This document shows, in pieces, positions 1 to 5,951 of a stretch of DNA of 7,250 nt. The notes beneath the pieces were generated by a model, which made no database searches, was not told where the DNA came from, and was given only the letters and a program-made list of their open reading frames with translations. The stretch is from Lysobacteraceae bacterium (GTDB lineage: Bacteria; Pseudomonadota; Gammaproteobacteria; Xanthomonadales; Xanthomonadaceae), in contig JAIXTZ010000139.1 of NCBI GenBank assembly GCA_027483745.1, positions 1-7,250 on the forward strand. Direction: 5' to 3'. Every line of letters starts with the position of its first letter. Position 1 is the first letter of the stretch. The translations under genes were made by a program, and so were the position numbers.

Positions 1-251
1 GAACGCAGATCGAGGTCGGATTCGATCACCCAGTGATGGCCGTCGGCGCGCTCGCCCGTGAACAGGAACGCGTGCGACCACGGGCTGCGATGGCCATCCT
101 CGGTGACGAAACCCTGGGCGCGGCGGATCGCCATGGTGACGGCGTCGGAGCCGCCGCACAGCCCGATGCGCCCCGGTGCGGCGTAGCGGGAGAGGAATTC
201 GGCATTGCCGAGGCCGTCGAGACGGATGACGTGCGGGGCGGTGTCATGCAT
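1..251 (-). CDS. Putative permuted NlpC/P60 (YiiX/YebB-like) cysteine hydrolase, N-terminal part
   Basis: This is the first 83 codons of a gene that runs off the left edge. The frame starts at ATG 251-249 (MHDTAPHVIRLDG...) and has no stop in the window. The visible protein has a hydrophobic-plus-glycine stretch (GRIGLCGGSDAVTMAIRRAQ, residues 27-46), then SPWSHAFLF (residues 56-64), then a predicted strand HHWVIESDLDL (residues 72-82). This pattern of a 'G-x-I-G-L' strand, an Ile-Arg helix and a W/Y-S-H strand is typical of circularly permuted papain-like hydrolases. In these the catalytic His (here His60) precedes the Cys, which would lie beyond the window. It begins 11 bases after the exonuclease stop, so co-transcription with mrfA-mrfB is likely. 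No clear Shine-Dalgarno is seen (GCTCGCGCCCC precedes the ATG). No signal peptide is visible. A second ATG at 247 lies in another frame and gives a Ser/Pro/Arg-rich shadow that stops at 26. The family call rests on motif resemblance only; the reading frame itself is more secure. Confidence 0.55.
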   Translation of the reverse strand, partial: MHDTAPHVIRLDGLGNAEFLSRYAAPGRIGLCGGSDAVTMAIRRAQGFVTEDGHRSPWSHAFLFTGERADGHHWVIESDLDLR

Positions 252-262
252 GGGGCGCGAGC

Positions 263-1150
263 TTAGCCGCGTGGGGCGTCGACCGCAGCCGCGTCCTCGA
301 GGTGATGGAGCAACAGGGCGGCGAGGCTCGCGAGGTCCTGCGCGTTGTGCTCGCCGACACGCCGCAGCAGGGCGGCGCTGCCGCCCCGGAGGTACGCCAG
401 CCAGGCCGCAGGCGCTTCACTGCCGGGCAGATCGTCTTCGCGAAGCACGCCCAGCCAGTGCCTTTCTACCGTGGCGAGGCGGCAGTCGGGCAGGGCGTGC
501 CGCAGCCGGCGGCGCGTGGGGTGCAGCAAGTCGAGGTGAGGAAAGCGCGAGAGCGGGTCGGGGATGCACGAGAGGCGCAATCGCGTGCCCAACAGGGGGC
601 GGTCGTAGCTCTTGCCGTTGTAGCTAACAAGCACCGCGTCGTCGCCCAGCGCATCGATCACGGCCCGAAGCATCGCGGCCTCGGCGGCCATCGTGGCCGA
701 GGTGAACTGCGTGATCGCAAGTCCCGAAGGGGTGAAGCGTGCGATGCCGACCATGAAGGCGCGCGTGCCGGTGCCTCCGGCGAGGCCGGTGGTCTCGGTA
801 TCGAAGAACGCCAAGCGCGAGGCTTCGACGCTTTCGGGCAAAGGTACGGTGCCCCGCCGACGCGCTGCCGGCGACGCCACGGCGAGATCGCCGAGTGCGA
901 TCACCGTCGGGGCCAGCGGCCGCGCGCGCAGCGTGACGTGCCGCCACAGGCCGGGCGCGATCTCGTCGCCCGGGAGCGTGCGATCGACGGCCAGGGCGGT
1001 GAGTGGTGTGGCCGCTGCGAGCTTGCGCGGCCCGCGTTCTCGCAGGCGGCGCAGCGCGTCGACGACGTCCTGCCATTCTTCGATACGGGGTGATGTGGGC
1101 GCAGCGGGAACTTGCCGCTGCTGCCTCAACCAATCGAGCGCCGCACTCAT
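263..1150 (-). CDS. mrfB: DnaQ-like 3'-5' exonuclease, MrfB/YprB family (ribonuclease H-like domain)
   Basis: A 295-residue protein starting at ATG 1150-1148, which overlaps the helicase stop as ATGA, so translation is probably coupled; a GAGG lies four bases upstream of the ATG. The RNase H-like fold is shown by FFDTETTGLAGGTGTRAFMV (from residue 115), which gives metal ligands D117 and E119 (Exo I). YNGKSYDRPLL (177-187) gives D183 (Exo II), and EHNAQDLASLAALL (267-280) gives H268 and D272 (Exo III). The middle part has the family signature: HLDLLHPTRR (205-214), a 'LxTVExxxLG' helix (225-234) and R-x-D-D-LPG (237-243). In B. subtilis, MrfB is a metal-dependent exonuclease that works with the helicase MrfA in repair of mitomycin C damage. 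From memory, the B. subtilis protein is longer and carries TPR repeats after the nuclease domain; this one ends about 23 residues after Exo III and has none. About 110 N-terminal residues of unclear fold precede the nuclease. The open frame continues far upstream inside the helicase gene, but that part is out-of-frame shadow. Confidence 0.88.
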   Translation of the reverse strand: MSAALDWLRQQRQVPAAPTSPRIEEWQDVVDALRRLRERGPRKLAAATPLTALAVDRTLPGDEIAPGLWRHVTLRARPLAPTVIALGDLAVASPAARRRGTVPLPESVEASRLAFFDTETTGLAGGTGTRAFMVGIARFTPSGLAITQFTSATMAAEAAMLRAVIDALGDDAVLVSYNGKSYDRPLLGTRLRLSCIPDPLSRFPHLDLLHPTRRRLRHALPDCRLATVERHWLGVLREDDLPGSEAPAAWLAYLRGGSAALLRRVGEHNAQDLASLAALLLHHLEDAAAVDAPRG

Positions 1151-3516
1151 GCGGCCTCGAACAGCGTGAGCAGCCGCTGCGCCGCGCGCTTCGGGGTTTC
1201 GGACTCGCCCTTTTTCGCTGGCGCCACCGGCCCGATGCAGGCCGGGCAGCCGCGCAGACACACGCAGGCCGCGATGAGGCCGCGGGCGCGCTTCACCAGC
1301 TCCACGCGACGGTCGTAAAGGGGCTGCGAGAGGCCGATGCCTCCGGGGTAGGCGTCGTAAAGGTAGAGCGCCGGATGGAAGCGGCCGTCCGGATGCGCGT
1401 CGTCGACGCACTTCTGCAGGTCGCGTCCTTCGGCCATGACGGCCAGTTGCGCCACGCAGTGCAGGGCGTTGCCCGCGCCGTGGAAGGCGGCGAGCGCCTG
1501 CTCGCGCGTGGGCCAAGCGGCCTCGAGGACGGCCGGTGGCAGCTGCCACCAGGTGGCGGTGGTCTGCAGTTCCTGGTCCGGCAACTGCACGGGGCCGTAG
1601 CCGATGTTCTCGTGCGTGTGGAAGCGGATCTTCTTGTAGCCGGACACGCGGCGCACCACGTGGACTTCGCCGGTCTCGCACTGGCCGGCGCCCAGCGGTG
1701 AGGCGTCGAAGCGCTCCAACACCTTGAGTTTGGTGTGGTCGATGGCGTCGGTGTAGTAATCGACGAAGGTGCGGCGCACATAGGCCTTGCGGCCCGGCCA
1801 GTCGAGACGCTCCACCTGGTAGGGCACCGACTGCACCATGTGGATGGCGCCCTCGTACAAGGTGAGTGCCGCGGCCGTGTAGTCGACCTCGGCGATGATC
1901 GTCTGCCGGCCGTCGGTTCGGTCCACGACGACGAAGTTGCCGTCGGCCACGCTGCGCAGGTTCACCGCATTGGCGGGGTAGCTGTCGGCGATCCACTCCC
2001 AGCGCTCGCCCTCGCGGTGCACGACGGCATCCTCGGCCAGCAATTCGAGGAAACCATCGACTTCGACGGGCCCGAAACGTTCGCCGGCGCTGAAGGGCAG
2101 CTCGAAGGCCGCGCAGCGCACGTGATCGAGCAACACCAGCGGCTGGTCGGCGTGGATCCGCGCGTGCTCGGGGTTCGCGCCGAAGAAATACTCCGGATGC
2201 TGCACCACGTACTGGTCGATGGCCTCGCTGCTGGCCACCAGCACGCCCACCGAGGCCTGCTGGCGCCGGCCCGCACGACCGAAGCGCTGCCACGTGGCCG
2301 CCACCGAGCCGGGCCAGCCGTTCAACACCACCACGTCGAGGGCGCCGATGTCGACACCGAGCTCCAGCGCCGAGGTGCTGACGATGCCGTCGACCTTGCC
2401 GGCCCGCATCGCCACCTCCGTTTCGCGCCGCTCGTTCGGCAGGTAGCCGCCGCGGTAGGCGCGGATCCGGGCCGGGCCGCGGGGCTCTCGGTCGAAGACC
2501 TCCTTGAGGTACTTGGTGATCACCTCGACCTGCGTGCGCGAGCCGCAGAACACCAGCGTCTTGAGCGCCGCCTTGATGGCGATGCGGGCGATGCGCACCG
2601 ACTGCGAGCGGGCGGAGGCGCGGAGGCCGAGGTCCGGGTTCACGACGGGCGGGTTCCACAACAACAGGAACTTCTCGCCGGTGGGCGCACCGCTCTCAGT
2701 GATGGCGTGTACCGGCGCTTCGATGAGGGCCTCGGCGTGTTCGACGGCATTGCCGATGGTCGCCGAGCAGAGGATGAACTGTGGGTCGCTGCCGTAGAAG
2801 GCGCATAGCCGCTTCAGCCGGCGGATCACGTTGGCGACATGGCTGCCGAACACGCCGCGGTAGCCGTGGATCTCGTCGATGACGACGTAGCGCAGGTTCT
2901 CGAACAGGGCGGCCCACTTGGTGTGGTGCGGCAGGATGCCCTGGTGGAGCATGTCGGGGTTCGTCACCACGACATCGGCCGCGGCGCGGATGGCCTGCCG
3001 TGCGTCGCCGGGGGTGTCGCCGTCGAACGTCGCGGCGCGCACGCCGAGCGCGCCGGCCTGGGAAAGCTCGATCAGTTCGGCGACCTGGTCCTGTGCCAGC
3101 GCCTTCGTCGGGAACAGGAACAGCGATTTGCCGCCATGGCGTGCCGCGGCAAGCACCGGCAGCAGGTAGCACAGGGACTTCCCCGAGGCGGTCGGCGTGG
3201 CCAGGAGCAGGTTCTCGCCGTCCTCGGCGGCGCGCCAGGCCTCGGCTTGGTGGCGGTACAGGCGGGTGATGCCGCGGGCGCGAAGCGCATCGGCCAGCCC
3301 GGTGGGCAAGTCCAGCGGAAACGCCGCGTAGTCGCCCTCGGTGGCGGGCACGCGACGCAGCGCGGTGATGCGGTCGGCGTACTTGCGGCCGAGGCGCTGC
3401 ACCCACTGACCGCCGTCGACGCTCGCAGCAGGAAGGGAGGTGTGTTGCCGTTGAGGCAAACGCCCCGTGTCGTCGGTGGGGCCGGTCGGGGGTTCGGGGC
3501 GGACGACAGCGTTCAT
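1147..3516 (-). CDS. mrfA: DExH-box ATP-dependent helicase with C-terminal MZB (DUF1998) four-cysteine domain, MrfA/YprA family
   Basis: A 789-residue superfamily 2 helicase. In order: a Q-like YRHQ (87-90); Walker A/motif I ATPTASGKS (106-114); motif Ia FPTKALAQDQ (135-144); TNPDML (185-190); motif II DEIH (214-217); motif III SAT (251-253); motif V region STSALELGVDIG (380-391); and motif VI QRFGRAGR (410-417). The C-terminal part has YKKIRFHTHENIGYG (627-641), DAYPGGIGLS (721-730) and a four-cysteine site C751-x-C753-x3-C757-x2-C760, as in the MrfA/YprA/Hrq1-like helicases. This site probably binds metal. MrfA is a 3'-5' DNA helicase that acts with MrfB in a UvrABC-independent response to mitomycin C in B. 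subtilis; the same role here is inferred. ATG 3516-3514 was chosen. A TTG at 3552 would add 12 residues and cannot be excluded, but would leave only 32 bases after the dcp terminator. No convincing Shine-Dalgarno or promoter was found. The stop overlaps the mrfB start by four bases. Confidence 0.9.
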   Translation of the reverse strand: MNAVVRPEPPTGPTDDTGRLPQRQHTSLPAASVDGGQWVQRLGRKYADRITALRRVPATEGDYAAFPLDLPTGLADALRARGITRLYRHQAEAWRAAEDGENLLLATPTASGKSLCYLLPVLAAARHGGKSLFLFPTKALAQDQVAELIELSQAGALGVRAATFDGDTPGDARQAIRAAADVVVTNPDMLHQGILPHHTKWAALFENLRYVVIDEIHGYRGVFGSHVANVIRRLKRLCAFYGSDPQFILCSATIGNAVEHAEALIEAPVHAITESGAPTGEKFLLLWNPPVVNPDLGLRASARSQSVRIARIAIKAALKTLVFCGSRTQVEVITKYLKEVFDREPRGPARIRAYRGGYLPNERRETEVAMRAGKVDGIVSTSALELGVDIGALDVVVLNGWPGSVAATWQRFGRAGRRQQASVGVLVASSEAIDQYVVQHPEYFFGANPEHARIHADQPLVLLDHVRCAAFELPFSAGERFGPVEVDGFLELLAEDAVVHREGERWEWIADSYPANAVNLRSVADGNFVVVDRTDGRQTIIAEVDYTAAALTLYEGAIHMVQSVPYQVERLDWPGRKAYVRRTFVDYYTDAIDHTKLKVLERFDASPLGAGQCETGEVHVVRRVSGYKKIRFHTHENIGYGPVQLPDQELQTTATWWQLPPAVLEAAWPTREQALAAFHGAGNALHCVAQLAVMAEGRDLQKCVDDAHPDGRFHPALYLYDAYPGGIGLSQPLYDRRVELVKRARGLIAACVCLRGCPACIGPVAPAKKGESETPKRAAQRLLTLFEAA

Positions 3517-3533
3517 GCGGGCACCGGTCGGGA

Positions 3534-3595
3534 GGGCCCTGTTGTCGCCCAAGCCTGTCTCACGGTCTGCGACGCCCGGAAATGCGACAGGGCCC
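3534..3595 (-). repeat. Inverted repeat pairing the terminator 3' arm with the mrfA leader
   Basis: On the plus strand ACAGGGCCC (3587-3595) and GGGCCCTGT (3534-3542) are exact reverse complements, nine bases each and 44 bases apart. The left copy lies just upstream of the mrfA ATG (3516) and inside the optional TTG-start extension. In a read-through transcript this segment could pair with the 3' arm of the dcp terminator, competing with the 10-bp terminator hairpin. The local UUCG hairpin should be more stable, so a regulatory role is speculative. Confidence 0.3.
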
Positions 3596-3608
3596 GAAGG
3601 CCCTGTCG
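3585..3608 (-). terminator. Intrinsic terminator downstream of dcp
   Basis: A perfect 10-bp inverted repeat (arms CGACAGGGCC and GGCCCTGTCG) encloses four bases. Read on the minus strand the loop is TTCG closed by a C-G pair, the extra-stable cUUCGg tetraloop. It begins 39 bases after the dcp stop and is followed by CATTTCC, so the T tract is short (three Ts). Position and orientation fit termination of the dcp transcript and insulation of mrfA. The short T tract leaves the efficiency uncertain. Confidence 0.82.
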
Positions 3609-3647
3609 TGTTCTGCTGGCGTTGGTGCCGTGCGAGCGACGCCTCGA

Positions 3648-5843
3648 TCAGCCTTCGTTATCGCCTTCGGCCGCGGTGCCGCGCTTGTCGCCATCGGCGA
3701 GGAACCCGCGGTTGCGTAGCAACGGGTCCACCACCGGCTCGCGGCCGCGGAACGCCACGTAGGCCGCCATCGGGTCGCGCAGGTTGCCCGCCGAGAAGAC
3801 GTAGCGCTTCAGGCGCGCGGCGACCTCGGGGTTGAACAGGTCGCCCGTTTCGGAGAACGCGTCGAAGCCGTCCGAGTCCAGCACTTCCGACCACAGGTAG
3901 CTGTAGTAGCCGGCCGAGTAGCCCCCGGCGAAGACGTGCGAGAAATGCGGGCTCCGATGCCGCATCGGGATTTCGGGGATGGCCCCGATGCGCTCCAGCG
4001 ACTGCTTCTCGAAGGCCGCGACGTCGATGCCCTTGGCCTGCTCGGCGGTGAGTGCATGGAAGTCCATATCCACGAAGCCCGAGGACAGGAATTCGACCGT
4101 GGCGAAGCCCTGGTTGAACTGGCGCGAAGCGATCAGGCGCTGCTGCAGCTCTACCGGCATCGGCGCGCCCGTGGTTTTGTGCGTGGCGAACTTGTTGAGG
4201 AAGTGCGGCGTCAGCACGTAGTGCTCGAGGATCTGTGCCGGGAACTCGACGAAGTCGCGCGAGACCGCCGTGCCGGCGAGGCTCGGGTAATTCACGTCGG
4301 ACATCAGGCCGTGCAGGCCGTGGCCCATCTCGTGGAAGAGCGTGATCGCGTCGTCGAGCGACACGGTGGCGATCTCGCCTTCGGGCGCGGCCGGGATGTT
4401 CATCACGTTGACGATGTGTGGCGTGACCGCGCCGTCGAACTTCTCCTGCGCGCGATAGCTGCTCATCCACGCGCCGCCCGACTTGCCCTGGCGGGCGAAG
4501 TAGTCGCCGTAGAACAGGCCGACGTGCTGGCCGGCGGCGTCTTTCACCTCCCACACGCGCACGCTGGGGTGGTAGACCGGGAGGTCCTTGCGCTCGGTGA
4601 ATTCGAGCCCGAACAGGCGCTTGGCCAGGTAGAACTGCGCGGCGATGAACTGTTCGAGCTGGAAGTAGGGACGGACCTCGTCCTGCGAGATGTCGAAGCG
4701 CTCCTTGCGGACCTTCTCGGCGTAGTAGCGCCAGTCCCAGCCCTGCAGCGCGTAGTCGCCGCCCTCGCGGGCGATCAGGGCCTGCATGTCCGCGCGTTCT
4801 TCCTTCGCGCGGGCCAATGCCGGCTCCCACACGCGGCGCATCAGATCCAGCGCCGCTTCCGGGGTCTTGGCCATCGTGTCGTCGAGGGTGAACTCGGCGT
4901 GCGAGTCGTAGCCCATGATCTGCGCACGCTCGGCGCGCAAGGCCACGATCTCGGCGATCAACGCCTTGTTGTCCTCGGCGTCACCGTTGTCGCCACGGAG
5001 GGTCCAGGCGCGCCACGCCTGCTCGCGCAGTGCACGGTCCTCGGCGAAGGTCAGGAAGGGCTCGACGCTGGGACGCTGCAACGTGATGGCGAACTTGCCG
5101 TCCTGCCCGCGGGCTTTCGCCTCGGCGGCGGCGGCGGCCTTGAGCGGGGCCGGGACGCCGGCCATCTGCGCCTCGTCAAGGAACAGCGCCCACTCGTCGG
5201 TGTCCTTCATCAGGTTCTGCTGGAAGCGCGATGACAGCGACGCCATCCGCTCGCCGATCGCCGCGACGCGCTCGCGCTGCGACTCGGTTAACGCCGCGCC
5301 GGCGCGGGTGAACTGCAGCTGGTAGCGCTCGACCAGGCGGAGCTGCTCGGCGTTGAGGCCGGCCGCGGCGCGATTGGCGTACACCGCCTCGACGCGGGCG
5401 AAGAGCGCCGGATCGAGCAGGATGCGGTTCTGGTGCGCGGCCATGCGCGGCGCCATCTGGGTCTGGATGGCGCGGATCGCGTCACTGCTGTTGGCGGACG
5501 TCATGTTGAAGAAGACCGCACCCACGCGGTCGAGGTCGCGGCCGGCGCGCTCCATCGCTGCGATGGTGTTCTCGAAGTCGGGCGCCGCGGGATTCTTGGC
5601 GATCGCCTCGATCTCCACGAGGTGCGCCGCCATCCCGGCCTCGAACGCGGGCACGAAATGCTCGGGGCGGATGCGATCGAAGGGCACGGCGCCAAAGGGC
5701 GTCGACCAGTCGGCTTGCAGAAAAGGGTTGGCCTGGGCGTCGGCCGGAGCGGCGGGCCGTTCGTTGGCGTAAACCAGCGAGGGCGCCGGCATGGCGAGGA
5801 GGAGGGCGGCCGCAAGGGCGGCCGCGAGGGTCGTCTTGGTCAT
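3648..5843 (-). CDS. dcp: Exported M3-family zinc metallopeptidase (peptidyl-dipeptidase Dcp / oligopeptidase A type)
   Basis: A 731-residue zinc peptidase of family M3A. The zinc site is HEMGH (504-508: H504, catalytic E505, H508), and the third ligand is E533 in SRDFVEFPAQ. The substrate-binding His/Tyr loop is RSPHFSHVFAGGYSAGYYSYL (630-650), with H633, Y642, Y646 and Y647 visible. GWDWRYYAEKVRK (368-380) is also a family signature. These enzymes cleave short peptides; Dcp removes C-terminal dipeptides, while oligopeptidase A cuts internally. Sequence alone does not separate them fully, but length and overall features favour Dcp. ATG 5843-5841 was chosen because it gives a clean signal peptide: MTKTT, a hydrophobic run of Ala and Leu (6-18), then cleavage probably after VYA (24-26). 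There is no lipobox Cys, so the product is probably soluble and periplasmic. A GTG at 5900 would put 19 Arg/Ser-rich residues before the signal. No strong Shine-Dalgarno is visible. It follows metH by 108 bases and ends at its own terminator. Confidence 0.9.
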   Translation of the reverse strand: MTKTTLAAALAAALLLAMPAPSLVYANERPAAPADAQANPFLQADWSTPFGAVPFDRIRPEHFVPAFEAGMAAHLVEIEAIAKNPAAPDFENTIAAMERAGRDLDRVGAVFFNMTSANSSDAIRAIQTQMAPRMAAHQNRILLDPALFARVEAVYANRAAAGLNAEQLRLVERYQLQFTRAGAALTESQRERVAAIGERMASLSSRFQQNLMKDTDEWALFLDEAQMAGVPAPLKAAAAAEAKARGQDGKFAITLQRPSVEPFLTFAEDRALREQAWRAWTLRGDNGDAEDNKALIAEIVALRAERAQIMGYDSHAEFTLDDTMAKTPEAALDLMRRVWEPALARAKEERADMQALIAREGGDYALQGWDWRYYAEKVRKERFDISQDEVRPYFQLEQFIAAQFYLAKRLFGLEFTERKDLPVYHPSVRVWEVKDAAGQHVGLFYGDYFARQGKSGGAWMSSYRAQEKFDGAVTPHIVNVMNIPAAPEGEIATVSLDDAITLFHEMGHGLHGLMSDVNYPSLAGTAVSRDFVEFPAQILEHYVLTPHFLNKFATHKTTGAPMPVELQQRLIASRQFNQGFATVEFLSSGFVDMDFHALTAEQAKGIDVAAFEKQSLERIGAIPEIPMRHRSPHFSHVFAGGYSAGYYSYLWSEVLDSDGFDAFSETGDLFNPEVAARLKRYVFSAGNLRDPMAAYVAFRGREPVVDPLLRNRGFLADGDKRGTAAEGDNEG

Positions 5844-5879
5844 GGACGGAAGGCGTGATGGACGGGAGGCCGCTGAATT

Positions 5880-5909
5880 GCGACGCCTGATTCGTAACAC
5901 CTGCGTCGC
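5880..5909. repeat. 7-bp inverted repeat in the metH-dcp gap
   Basis: GCGACGC (5880-5886) and GCGTCGC (5903-5909) are perfect reverse complements separated by 16 bases that are AT-richer than the surroundings (TGATTCGTAACA). It lies in the 108-base gap (5844-5951) between the metH stop and the chosen dcp start. It could be an operator-like dyad near the dcp promoter, or a weak hairpin after metH. No T tract follows it, so a terminator is not well supported. Nothing else in this gap is recognisable; no convincing -35/-10 pair was found. Confidence 0.3.
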
Positions 5910-5951
5910 TTTCGTCGCGTGAGGGTGGGCGCAACGGCTCCCGGTGACGCA

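Noticed and set aside
26..247. Short minus-strand frame starting at the ATG at 247.
   Set aside because: Ser/Pro/Arg/Ala-rich with no conserved pattern. The overlapping frame from 251 gives a plausible folded protein and stays open to the window edge.
1151..2659. The mrfB frame stays open about 1.5 kb upstream, giving a 798-codon reading frame inside the helicase gene.
   Set aside because: The upstream part is Arg/Gly/Pro/Ala-rich low-complexity translation with no domain, while the other frame encodes a full helicase. The recognisable nuclease starts at the ATGA overlap. It reflects high GC and scarce stops.
1147..3516. DUF1998-containing helicase considered as part of a DISARM-like antiphage system (DrmA/DrmB).
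   Set aside because: No methyltransferase, phospholipase-D or separate DUF1998 gene is nearby, the flanks are housekeeping genes, and the adjacent nuclease matches the MrfB/YprB pattern instead.
3658..4830. Same-strand 390-codon frame within dcp.
   Set aside because: Arg/Pro/Gly-rich out-of-frame translation of the peptidase; no motif or independent start signal.
3936..5234. Long antisense open frame (432 codons) opposite dcp; similar ones lie at 1735-2808 and 6084-7148.
   Set aside because: They mirror conserved coding sequence on the other strand, show His/Arg/Val/Gly-biased composition and no family motifs. They are expected shadows in GC-rich DNA.
5844..5951. Possible sigma70 promoter or cobalamin riboswitch in the metH-dcp gap.
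   Set aside because: No paired -35/-10 boxes at proper spacing. The gap is downstream of metH, and too short and unstructured for a B12 riboswitch.
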